IMG/VR virus record: IMGVR_UViG_3300007735_000741
Span: 1-44,917 of that record
Length of the DNA: 44,917 nt
Source of the DNA: a virus
Strand: one strand, 5' to 3'
The position numbers and the translations under genes are program-made. Each line of letters starts with the position of its first letter. The stretch's first letter is position 1. Below, in pieces: positions 1 through 7,590 of the stretch. The notes below the pieces were generated by a model. The model saw only the letters and a program-made list of their open reading frames with translations, was not told where the DNA came from and made no database searches.

Positions 1-127
1 AACTAAGTTGTTTGAAGTGCTGTCTACGTCAGTAGCAAGCATTTCAAGACAAGTTGCTAGGTTTGTGTTATTAGTAACAAGCGTTTATACTACTGTCGTA
101 AGCTACATTCGTATAGTCCTACCCAAC
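1..127. repeat. Contig-end direct repeat, copy 1 of 2
   Basis: These 127 bases are identical to the last 127 bases of the window (44791-44917). The length equals a common largest assembler k-mer, and the repeat lies inside a gene that stays in frame across the overlap. It is therefore best read as the overlap of a circular contig and not as a true terminal repeat. A circular map is expected of a circularly permuted, headful-packaged genome, which agrees with the P22-like portal. Confidence 0.95.
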
Positions 128-253
128 GTTGTAGACACACTCTTTGTTCCAACAAAGAAGATTGCTGTCAAAGTTGCTGGATTTGTTAGCGTACTAGTTA
201 GACCAAAAAAGACTAATATAGTTGCTTCAAAACAGGATGATATTTATGGCTGA
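1..253 (+). CDS. 3' part of junction-spanning 18-residue-repeat protein
   Basis: This is the C-terminal part of the gene that begins at 43961. Removing the 127-base end overlap joins the two parts in the same frame with no stop, giving about 360 residues in all. The segment contains the last two or three repeat units (STSVASISRQVARFVLLV, TSVYTTVVSYIRIVLPN). These are followed by a different basic tail (VPTKKIAVKVAG, VRPKKTNIV) ending DDIYG. The apparent TTG start at 8 is only an internal codon. The stop at 251-253 overlaps the next gene, which starts at 246. Function unknown; it is probably a virion or tail component given its neighbours. Confidence 0.85.
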   Translation, partial: TKLFEVLSTSVASISRQVARFVLLVTSVYTTVVSYIRIVLPNVVDTLFVPTKKIAVKVAGFVSVLVRPKKTNIVASKQDDIYG

Positions 254-560
254 AAGCTTCTCTTACAAATTTACAACTGAAGTCAAATCTTTATCGTTTG
301 ACTTTAGTCAAGTACTATCTAGTGGAGAAACTATTTCTACAGCTACTTGCACTGTTGTAGTTATAGATGGTACAGATGCAACTCCATCTAGCATATTGTC
401 TGGTGGTACTAGCATCATAGGATCTAAGGTATACCAACAAGTACAGAACGGTATTGCTGGTGTAACTTATAGGCTTGTAGTTACGATAGCAACTAGTGCT
501 AGTAATACATTAGTTGCTATAGGTGACTTACCTGTGTATAGCACAACAGAGGTTGAATAA
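246..560 (+). CDS. Small structural protein, probable tail component
   Basis: A 104-residue protein starting MAESFSYKFT. I chose the ATG at 246 because AGGATGA lies just upstream and because it overlaps the stop of the preceding gene by 8 bases, as is usual in this tightly packed late operon. The earlier in-frame start at 222 lies deep inside that gene. The sequence is rich in Ser, Thr and Val and reads like a single beta-sandwich domain. It contains no motif I recognise. Its place among tail and fibre genes suggests a minor virion protein; function unknown. Confidence 0.75.
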   Translation: MAESFSYKFTTEVKSLSFDFSQVLSSGETISTATCTVVVIDGTDATPSSILSGGTSIIGSKVYQQVQNGIAGVTYRLVVTIATSASNTLVAIGDLPVYSTTEVE

Positions 561-562
561 AC

Positions 563-844
563 ATGTCCTATAGATCTAGATGGGATAACGGTGGTTGGAA
601 CGTCATTTGTGACGTATGTGGTCGTAAGTTTAAAGACAGTGACTTACAACTTCGTTGGGATGGACTAATGACTTGTAGTGCTGATTGGGAAATTAGACAA
701 CCACAAGACTTTGTACGTGGTGTTGCTGACATACAAGCTCCTCCTTTTACTAGACCAGAATCGTCCGATTACTTTATTCCACTATACAATGGACCAACGA
801 ATCCTTTGAATGGTAGTGCTCTTAACTCTTCACAAATAAATTAA
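563..844 (+). CDS. Small Cys-containing phage protein of the tail region
   Basis: A 93-residue protein with CDVCGRKF near residue 16, one further Cys around residue 38 and the block RWDGLMTCSADWE. It also has PQDFVRGVADIQAPPFTRPE. I recognise this arrangement from small conserved phage proteins encoded beside tail genes. Their function is not known to me. With CxxC plus a third Cys it could bind a metal as a small zinc knuckle, but a full ligand set is not evident. It starts 2 bases after the preceding stop, so it is co-translated with its neighbours. Confidence 0.75.
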   Translation: MSYRSRWDNGGWNVICDVCGRKFKDSDLQLRWDGLMTCSADWEIRQPQDFVRGVADIQAPPFTRPESSDYFIPLYNGPTNPLNGSALNSSQIN

Positions 845-862
845 AGCACATAGGAACTTGTT

Positions 863-1504
863 ATGGCAATGAAATTTACTAACAATGCTACCTCTTCCCT
901 AGCGGCTGCTATAACTAGTTCTGCTACTAGTTTGACTGTCACTAGTGGACAAGGAGCATTGTTTCCAACACTTAGTAGTGGTGATTACTTTTATTGCACT
1001 TTAACTAATTACAGCAGTGCTATTGAGATTATCAAAGTAACTGCTAAGTCTACTGATACATTTACTATTGTTCGTGCTCAAGACAATACAAGTGCTAGTG
1101 CTTGGGACTATGGTGATAAGGTTGAGTTACGTGTTGTAGCTGCTAATCTTAATAACATGCCTAAGTTAGATGAAGCTAACACCTTCTCTGCTTTACAAAC
1201 ATTAAGTATTGGTCTTGTTGGTGGTCCTTGGACTACAGCAAGTAGACCTATAACTCCAACAACAGGACAGACTGGTTATAACTCAACTCTCAATAAGAAT
1301 GAAACTTGGAATGGTTCTAACTGGGTTGCTAGTGGTGGTGCTACTGGTGGTAGTGGTGACGATGTGTTCTATGAAAATAGTCTAATTGTTAATAATAGTT
1401 ATACTCTAAGTACAAACAAAAACGCTATGTCTGTTGGTCCTATTACTATAGCTAGTGGTAAAAGTGTTACTATCCCTAGTGGTCAACGCTGGCTAGTCTT
1501 CTAA
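863..1504 (+). CDS. Tail fibre-like / minor tail protein
   Basis: A 213-residue Ser/Thr/Gly-rich protein. The N-terminal half (MAMKFTNNATSSLAAAITSS, then SGDYFYCTL and FTIVRAQDNTSASAWDYGD) is typical of phage proteins that precede receptor-binding fibres. The middle has WNGSNWVASGG. The C-terminus (VGPITIASGKSVTIPSG, ending RWLVF) closely matches the C-terminus of the protein at 43450-43959, so the two share a terminal module. CTAG density here is as high as in the phage backbone, so this gene lies outside the imported cassette that follows. The exact role in the tail is inferred. Confidence 0.75.
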   Translation: MAMKFTNNATSSLAAAITSSATSLTVTSGQGALFPTLSSGDYFYCTLTNYSSAIEIIKVTAKSTDTFTIVRAQDNTSASAWDYGDKVELRVVAANLNNMPKLDEANTFSALQTLSIGLVGGPWTTASRPITPTTGQTGYNSTLNKNETWNGSNWVASGGATGGSGDDVFYENSLIVNNSYTLSTNKNAMSVGPITIASGKSVTIPSGQRWLVF

Positions 1505-1514
1505 AGGATAAAAA

Positions 1515-2645
1515 ATGCCATATGGAACAATCAACGTAGATAGCATAGTTAACTCCGATGGCGTTACATCGGGGGGCGCTTATGGCTTTAAGAATAGAAT
1601 TCTGAACGGCCAAATGGTGATAGACCAGCGTAATGCGGGGGCTAGTGTTACTCCTGTAAACGATGGATATATGCTTGACAGATGGAAATTTAACTGTTCA
1701 CAAGCATCAAAATTTACTGTTCAGCAAAATGCTGGCTCTGTTACACCGCCAGTTGGATTTTCAAATTACATGGGGTTTACTGTTACATCTGCTGTTACTG
1801 TTGGTTCTACTGACAACTTCATGTTTAGTCAGCGCATTGAAGGATTTAACTTTGCTGATATGGCGTGGGGTACTGCATCGGCATCTCCTATTACTTTATC
1901 TTTTTGGGTGCGTAGTTCTTTAACTGGAACATTTGGTGGTTCATTACAGAACTCAGCAGAGAATCGCAGTTATCCATTTACTTACAGTATTTCATCAGCA
2001 AATACTTGGGAACAAAAATCAGTAACTATCGCTGGTGATACAAGTGGAACTTGGATTGGAGCAACTAACGGAGTTGGATTAAAGGCTTGGTTTAGCCTTG
2101 GTATGGGTTCAACTTATTCTGGAACTGCTGGTTCATGGGCTGGTGCTACATACTTCTCAGCAACTGGTGCAACATCGGTAGTCGGCACAAACGGAGCAAC
2201 CTTCTACATCACAGGCGTACAACTAGAAAAAGGCTCAACAGCAACGAGTTTTGATTACCGACCATACGGTACTGAGTTGCAGTTATGTCAGAGGTATTAT
2301 CAGACATACGGAATTGGAAATGGAGTTGGTTCAAATACTCAACGATGCATTTCAGCCACAAACAATTCAGGCAACGTAATTGGCACTTGGAATTTTATTC
2401 AAACTATGCGAGCCGCCCCTTCTGTAACAGTATATGGTTCTGGAACGACAACGGGAAATTTTACGGTGAATTATTCTGCCGCTGGACAATCCCTTGCGGC
2501 TAATACTGCTGTTAGTTTTTCAAGTTTAAGCGTAAATGGTTGGATGTTTAATATGGGTAGCACAATTACATCAAATATAACAAATTGGATTGATATGGGA
2601 ACTGGCGCAAGCATGGGCGCTTTCACTTTCTCAGCGGAGTTATAA
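1515..2645 (+). CDS. Receptor-binding tail fibre protein
   Basis: A 376-residue protein with the layout of a widespread tail-fibre family. It has an N-terminal block with GFKNRILNGQMVIDQRNAG, a beta-sandwich middle and the motif GVQLEKGSTATSFDYRPYG followed by ELQLCQRYY about two thirds along. The variable C-terminal part after that motif probably contacts the host surface. This is the first gene of a four-gene block (1515-5039) whose base usage differs from the backbone: CTAG is rare and GCG or GGG runs are common. The family assignment is from recognised motifs; the receptor is unknown. Confidence 0.85.
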   Translation: MPYGTINVDSIVNSDGVTSGGAYGFKNRILNGQMVIDQRNAGASVTPVNDGYMLDRWKFNCSQASKFTVQQNAGSVTPPVGFSNYMGFTVTSAVTVGSTDNFMFSQRIEGFNFADMAWGTASASPITLSFWVRSSLTGTFGGSLQNSAENRSYPFTYSISSANTWEQKSVTIAGDTSGTWIGATNGVGLKAWFSLGMGSTYSGTAGSWAGATYFSATGATSVVGTNGATFYITGVQLEKGSTATSFDYRPYGTELQLCQRYYQTYGIGNGVGSNTQRCISATNNSGNVIGTWNFIQTMRAAPSVTVYGSGTTTGNFTVNYSAAGQSLAANTAVSFSSLSVNGWMFNMGSTITSNITNWIDMGTGASMGAFTFSAEL

Positions 2646-2819
2646 ATGTATAAATTACTGCAAAAAAATCCTCTAACAAATGAACATAACGCTGTTCAAT
2701 GCCAAACCACTTGGAAAGTTATCCCCTTCGACCCCGCTAACACCGATTACCAGCAATATTTAGCATGGCTTGAGGCGGGAAATACGCCTTTGCCAGCAGA
2801 TGAAGGAACACAACAATGA
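2646..2819 (+). CDS. Small fibre-associated protein
   Basis: A 57-residue protein starting MYKLLQKNPLTNE. It contains DYQQYLAWLEAGNTPLPAD, a block I recognise from short phage proteins and protein tails encoded directly after fibre genes; these are often presumed to help fibre assembly. It begins immediately after the stop of the upstream fibre gene, and its TGA overlaps the next ATG as ATGA. The three fibre-cassette genes are thus translationally linked. No catalytic motif is visible. It belongs to the low-CTAG imported block. The role is inferred from position. Confidence 0.75.
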   Translation: MYKLLQKNPLTNEHNAVQCQTTWKVIPFDPANTDYQQYLAWLEAGNTPLPADEGTQQ

Positions 2820-3847
2820 GTAGCATAACCGCAGGAACAACCTCAACCACTACGCTGATACATAGTGGGGATACGACTGGTTCTTTAGTATTTAAGACAA
2901 ACGATACGGGTAGTGGTGGCACTACTGCGGTAACGCTAGACACTAGCCAGAACGCTACATTTGCTGGAAAAATTACTTCTGCGGGAGCATTAACACTTGC
3001 GTCTAACGGAACTACTACTGCGGTAACTATTGATACTTCACAAAATGTGGGGATTGGTACTAGTTCGCCAAGTTATAAACTTCATATTGCATCTACTCTT
3101 ACTAGTGGAAATATTGGTGCGTTAATAACAAGCCCTACTACTGACGGAACACAGTTTCGTCTAAATAATACTGGTACTGGTGGACATAGTTATACGTTTT
3201 ATTCAACAGGGTCTAGCAATGGGCCAGGTGCTGGATGTTTAGGTATCTATGACGAAACTGCTGGTGCTTATAGGACAGTTATAACCTCAAATGGATACCT
3301 TTGCTTAGGTGGCGCAACTAATACAACCTATAACGAAACTTTACGAATCGCCACAGCAAATCAGCAAGGTATTCATATCAATGACACCACAAGTTCTTCT
3401 TCAATAAATTACCAATATTTCACAAAAGGTTCTGGGCCAACCAATGTAGGAGCAATCTATTACAACGGCACAGTAATGGCGTATCAGTCTACATCTGATT
3501 ACAGATTAAAAGAAAATGTTGCACCAATAACAAACGCCCTTAACAAGATTGCCTTGTTAAAACCAGTTACTTACACATGGAAAGATAACCAGCGAAGTGG
3601 TGAAGGATTTCTTGCACATGAATTACAAGAATATTTTCCAGATGCGGTAAGCGGAACTAAAGATGAAATTGATGAAAATGGCAAACCAAAATATCAAGGT
3701 GTAGATTCATCTGTTCTTATAGCATCAATGGTCAAAGCAATCCAAGAACTCAAGGCTATAAACGACACACAAGCCGAAACAATCAACGCACAATCCGAGG
3801 CAATAGCCTCTCTAACCGCCCGTGTGGTGGCTTTGGAAGGAAAGTAA
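2816..3847 (+). CDS. Tail fibre with C-terminal S74 intramolecular chaperone
   Basis: A 343-residue fibre protein. The N-terminal half is Thr/Gly/Ser-rich with repeated TTAVTLDTSQNATF and TTAVTIDTSQNVGIGT units, typical of trimeric beta-structured fibres. From about residue 226 it becomes a peptidase S74 (endosialidase-type) chaperone domain: TSDYRLKENV, then GEGFLAHELQEYFPDAVSG, VDSSVLIASMVKAIQEL and a terminal coiled coil. In this family the C-terminal domain drives trimer folding and then cleaves itself off, the Ser of the SDYRLK region being the usual site. Together with the next gene it makes two tandem S74 fibres. Confidence 0.9.
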   Translation: MSSITAGTTSTTTLIHSGDTTGSLVFKTNDTGSGGTTAVTLDTSQNATFAGKITSAGALTLASNGTTTAVTIDTSQNVGIGTSSPSYKLHIASTLTSGNIGALITSPTTDGTQFRLNNTGTGGHSYTFYSTGSSNGPGAGCLGIYDETAGAYRTVITSNGYLCLGGATNTTYNETLRIATANQQGIHINDTTSSSSINYQYFTKGSGPTNVGAIYYNGTVMAYQSTSDYRLKENVAPITNALNKIALLKPVTYTWKDNQRSGEGFLAHELQEYFPDAVSGTKDEIDENGKPKYQGVDSSVLIASMVKAIQELKAINDTQAETINAQSEAIASLTARVVALEGK

Positions 3848-3848
3848 T

Positions 3849-5039
3849 ATGAGCGTAGTTATCGATGGCTCAAGTGGAATCACCACTAACTCAGGAACAG
3901 TAGTCTCCACAACTGACGCAACCTTAAATGGTCTAACAGTAGGTAAAGGCGGTGGCTCTGTATCTACTAACACGGCTGTGGGTGTTAGTGCTTTAAATGC
4001 TAATACAAGTGGCACTTTAAATTTGGCGATTGGGTATCAAGCCCTGCAAGCCAATACTAGTGCATCTGGTCAAACTGCTATTGGCGCACAAGCCGCCGCT
4101 TCTGTAACTACTGCGGGTGGCATCACAGCCGTTGGTTACCAAGCATTGACTGCAAACACCTCTGGTTCTTTAAATGTGGCTGTTGGTGGTTCTGCTCTTG
4201 CCGCCAACACCACAGGCTCTAGCAACACAGCAGTAGGGTATCAGGCTGGGTATAGCAATACGACTGGAGGCGCAAACACATTCTTTGGTTATTTAGCTGG
4301 TTACAGTTCAAATGCTGTAAACGGAAGCAACGTATTTATTGGCTATCGTGCTGGTAAAGACATTACAACGGGTGTTTCAAATGTAGTTCTTGGCGGTTTT
4401 CAAGGCAACCAAGGTGGCTTAGACATTCGCACATTATCAAATTGGACTGTTTTATCTGATGGCGATGGTAATGTTAGGGTCGCATTTGGTAGTGATGGCG
4501 GGGCAAGATTCGCGTTTAATAATTTTAACAATAGTCCATCTTCAACAAATCCTGGATTTGCCATTGAAACAAATGGCACACCAACTGCTTATTCTCCTTT
4601 TGTTAACCATGCACAAGTAGGTACAGGCCTAACTACATATTACGTATTTATTAACGGCAATGGTACGGTTGGGTCAATTAAAACAACAGGCTCATCTACA
4701 CAATTTAATACATCATCTGATGTTCGTTTAAAGAAAAATGTTGTTGATGCGCCTTCTGCAATAGCATCTATCCAACAAATTGGCATTAAGTCGTTTGATT
4801 GGAAAGCAGATGACTTGCACCAAGAATATGGAGTGATTGCACAAGAATTGGATGCGGTTGCGCCCGAAGCAGTTTCGTATGGGGCAACAGAAGATGAAAT
4901 GTGGGGCGTGGATTACAGTAAATTAGTTCCCCGCATGATTAAATCCATCCAAGAACTCAAAGCCCTCGTTGACGCACAAGCAACTTTAATAAGCGGACAA
5001 GCCGCAGAGATAGCAGAACTTAAAGCAAAGGTGGGTTAA
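3849..5039 (+). CDS. Second tail fibre with YadA-head-like repeats and S74 chaperone
   Basis: A 396-residue fibre starting MSVVIDGSSGITTNSG one base after the upstream stop. I prefer this ATG to an earlier in-frame start inside the previous gene. Residues about 45-185 carry many short repeats of the form NTAVGYQA and NTTGG, as in the left-handed head repeats of trimeric autotransporter adhesins. From about residue 289 (TSSDVRLKKNV) there is an S74 autoprocessing chaperone with GVIAQELDAVAPEAV and a closing heptad region (LISGQAAEIAELKAKVG). It is probably an alternative or companion receptor-binding fibre. It ends the low-CTAG cassette. Confidence 0.9.
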   Translation: MSVVIDGSSGITTNSGTVVSTTDATLNGLTVGKGGGSVSTNTAVGVSALNANTSGTLNLAIGYQALQANTSASGQTAIGAQAAASVTTAGGITAVGYQALTANTSGSLNVAVGGSALAANTTGSSNTAVGYQAGYSNTTGGANTFFGYLAGYSSNAVNGSNVFIGYRAGKDITTGVSNVVLGGFQGNQGGLDIRTLSNWTVLSDGDGNVRVAFGSDGGARFAFNNFNNSPSSTNPGFAIETNGTPTAYSPFVNHAQVGTGLTTYYVFINGNGTVGSIKTTGSSTQFNTSSDVRLKKNVVDAPSAIASIQQIGIKSFDWKADDLHQEYGVIAQELDAVAPEAVSYGATEDEMWGVDYSKLVPRMIKSIQELKALVDAQATLISGQAAEIAELKAKVG

Positions 5040-5042
5040 ACC

Positions 5043-5807
5043 ATGTCTTCAAACTACTCCATAACGAGGGATCAAATTATCTCTCTAGCTTTACGTAAGC
5101 TAGGAGTGCTTGAGATTGGGGATACACCTGACGCTAATAGCGTATCTAATGCTGCTATGTCTTTAAACTTATTAATCAAACAGTTTAATACAGATGGTTT
5201 AAAGTTATGGAAAGTATCGGAACTTATCATTCCCGTTACTTCTGGACAGACTAGTTATGTCCTAGGTGGTGCTACATCAACACTGATGTATGACTCCCTA
5301 GCTCCTACTGTAGCTATTACAGACAAACCTTTGAAAGTTATTCAAGGGTTCTATCGTAATACAGCGTCTACTCCAGACATAGACACACCAGTGATAGTTA
5401 TATCTAGGCAAGAATACACTGTTCTAGGATCTAAGTTTTCTACTGGTACACCTAACAGTATTTTCTATGATGCTCGTAGACTCAATGGTATTCTCTATGT
5501 GTACTTAACTCCTGATGCTAGTACACAAAGTAATCTAGAACTACATTTGATAGCTCAAATGCCTATCAATGACATAAACTCAGCTAGTGAGCTTCCAGAC
5601 TTTCCTAATGAGTGGATGAATTGTTTGGTATGGAATCTAGCAGATCAACTGTCTCTTGAGTATGGTGTTCCTATGAATACTAGACAAGAGATTGCTATAC
5701 GTGCTACAGCCTATAAAGACAAGATGGTTGATTGGGATGTAGAAGCTTCTAGTACATTTTTTAGTCCTGACTTTAGATCTACATCTGTTAACTCCTATGG
5801 GCGATAA
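5043..5807 (+). CDS. P22 gp4-like tail accessory / head-completion protein
   Basis: A 254-residue protein. Its start (ITRDQIISLALRKLGVL, then NAAMSLNLLIKQFNTDGLKLW) matches the helical N-terminal region of the P22 gp4 tail-accessory and head-completion family, which binds the portal and closes the vertex after packaging. It is longer than P22 gp4 (166 aa). The extra C-terminal half includes a beta region (SGQTSYVLGG) and WNLADQLSLEYGVP. It is followed 2 bases later by a gp10-like gene, the same order as in P22. CTAG density returns to the high backbone level here. Confidence 0.8.
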   Translation: MSSNYSITRDQIISLALRKLGVLEIGDTPDANSVSNAAMSLNLLIKQFNTDGLKLWKVSELIIPVTSGQTSYVLGGATSTLMYDSLAPTVAITDKPLKVIQGFYRNTASTPDIDTPVIVISRQEYTVLGSKFSTGTPNSIFYDARRLNGILYVYLTPDASTQSNLELHLIAQMPINDINSASELPDFPNEWMNCLVWNLADQLSLEYGVPMNTRQEIAIRATAYKDKMVDWDVEASSTFFSPDFRSTSVNSYGR

Positions 5808-5809
5808 GC

Positions 5810-7279
5810 ATGGCTACAGAACGTATACCACTTACCCAGCCTATAGAGAGCAGGAACGGATCTTTTGCTAAAGACTCCTATTCTTCTAACTGTTTCTTTG
5901 AAACTAGAGATCAGAAGAGAGAGTTTATTAAGAGACCTGGTTTAGTTGTAGCTAAACAGGTAATCTCTGTAACTCCTCCTGCTCACACCCCTAGTCAAGG
6001 ACTGGCTGCTTTTAATAACAAGTTGATTGCTGTTATTAATAACACGGTATATAGCGTTAACCCTGCATCCAGCTTTGCTGTAACTAACTTAGGTTCTACT
6101 TCTAGTACAACTAACCAAAGTTATTTTGTTAAGACATTTCTAGATACGTACCTATTCTTTCACAATAAAACTACTGGTTACTTACTAAACCAAGCAGGTT
6201 CATTTGTAACGATGACTTCATTGCCAGCAAGTCCATATGTGTCTGGAACTGTATTTTTAAACAACTACATATTTATTGGTACTAGTAACAATCGTATCTA
6301 TAACTGTAATGTTGGTGATCCAACTACTTGGACTGCTCTTGATTACGTTAGTTTCGAGCAGACTACAGACACATTAGTTGGTATTGCTAAACATCTAAAC
6401 TACCTAGTAGCTTTTGGTTCTACTAGTATTCAGTTCTTCTATGATGCTGCTAATGCTACGGGTTCTCCCTTAGCTGTAGCTCAGAGCTATACGTCTGAAA
6501 TTGGTTGTGCTACTGGTGACAGCATTGTTGCTACTAATAACACTGTGTTGTGGATTGGAACTAGCAAGACCAATGGTCGTGCTGTGTATCTCATGGATGG
6601 TGTGTCTGCTGTTAAGATTTCTACTAATAGCATAGACAAACATATAGAAGCTGATAGTCTAAGCACAGTAACTGCTTACTGCTATACAGTCTCAGGGCAT
6701 ACCCTATATGTTCTATTTCTACATAACACTAGTAAAACTTTGGTTTACGATATAAACGAGAAGATGTGGTACACATGGACTCAGTATTCCATTCAGTCTA
6801 GTGATCAACCTAATCCAGGTACTTATCAAGAGTCCTACTTCAGAGCTGTATTCTTTACTGAGTTAAATGATGTTTCATATGTATTGGATGATGATACTGC
6901 CACTATCTATTACTTAAGTACCACTACTTATCAAGACAATGGACAACCTATTTACTGTAGAACAGTAACCGATATTATTGATAATGGAGTTACTAAACGT
7001 AAGTTCTACGGAAGATTAGAGATTATTGGGGATAAAGTTCCTGGAACAATGATGGTACGACACAGTGGTGATGACTATCAAAATTGGTCTAGTTTTAGAC
7101 CGATAGATCTTAATACCTCTAGATCACAGGTACATCTCAGTGGTGCTGATAGGCGTAGAGCTTGGGAGTTCTTGTGTACTAGCAATGTTCCACTACGTTT
7201 GGATACTGCTGAAATAGATTTCAGGATTGGTGAACTAGATCAGGAGCAAGCAGTTGGTGGTGGACGCTATAGAAGATAA
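5810..7279 (+). CDS. P22 gp10-like packaged-DNA stabilisation / tail hub protein
   Basis: A 489-residue, mostly beta protein. The N-terminus, with IPLTQPIESRNGSFAKDSYS and then KREFIKRPGLVV, is characteristic of the gp10-like family that assembles below the gp4 ring and seals the packaged genome. The middle has repeated blade-like strands (LDTYLFFHN, NYIFIGTSNNRIYNC, VLWIGTSKTNGRAVYL). The C-terminus carries RRRAWEFLCTSNVPLRLD. Length is close to P22 gp10 (472 aa). Its place between the gp4-like gene and the ejection genes supports the call. Confidence 0.82.
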   Translation: MATERIPLTQPIESRNGSFAKDSYSSNCFFETRDQKREFIKRPGLVVAKQVISVTPPAHTPSQGLAAFNNKLIAVINNTVYSVNPASSFAVTNLGSTSSTTNQSYFVKTFLDTYLFFHNKTTGYLLNQAGSFVTMTSLPASPYVSGTVFLNNYIFIGTSNNRIYNCNVGDPTTWTALDYVSFEQTTDTLVGIAKHLNYLVAFGSTSIQFFYDAANATGSPLAVAQSYTSEIGCATGDSIVATNNTVLWIGTSKTNGRAVYLMDGVSAVKISTNSIDKHIEADSLSTVTAYCYTVSGHTLYVLFLHNTSKTLVYDINEKMWYTWTQYSIQSSDQPNPGTYQESYFRAVFFTELNDVSYVLDDDTATIYYLSTTTYQDNGQPIYCRTVTDIIDNGVTKRKFYGRLEIIGDKVPGTMMVRHSGDDYQNWSSFRPIDLNTSRSQVHLSGADRRRAWEFLCTSNVPLRLDTAEIDFRIGELDQEQAVGGGRYRR

Positions 7280-7322
7280 AATAAAAGGAAAGGTACCAAT
7301 ATGTATTCGAAAGGATTATATT

Positions 7323-7574
7323 ATGTACCTAGAGTTCTTTAGAGAACATCTTTGGTTTCACATAAACATTAATAGATGGACTGCTGAAATCAAAAGAAGT
7401 TGTCAAAGGGACTTTGCCCTTGTGCAAAATTTGATTGATAAGCCCATTGTGGCTCTAGTTAGAGAGGATGACATTAAACTTATTAAGTTTGCCCAATCAA
7501 ATGGCTGGCTAGAGAAATGTCAGATAGTTTTACTAGATGGTTCAAAGGCTTTCATCTATGCTTCAAAAGCATAG
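7323..7574 (+). CDS. Small protein between tail hub and ejection genes, possibly GNAT-like
   Basis: An 83-residue protein starting MYLEFFREHLWFHIN. I chose the ATG at 7323 because AAAGGA precedes it by 7 bases. The longer frame from 7254 would overlap the gp10-like gene and lacks such a site. It contains RDFALVQNLIDKPIVALVRE and KFAQSNGWLEKCQIV. The alternating strand and helix pattern resembles truncated acetyltransferase-fold proteins encoded at this position in other podovirus genomes, but no acetyl-CoA-binding motif is clear. Function unknown; the fold is a guess. Confidence 0.65.
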   Translation: MYLEFFREHLWFHININRWTAEIKRSCQRDFALVQNLIDKPIVALVREDDIKLIKFAQSNGWLEKCQIVLLDGSKAFIYASKA

Positions 7575-7590
7575 TACATAAAGGAATGAT

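Noticed and set aside
1-127. A 127-bp true terminal repeat of a linear T7-like genome
   Set aside because: The repeat lies inside a continuous gene and has a typical assembler k-mer length; a circular contig is simpler.
3960-4400. Short repeats taken as a DNA repeat array or CRISPR
   Set aside because: They are degenerate and in frame, encoding YadA-head-like NTAVGYQA protein repeats of a fibre.
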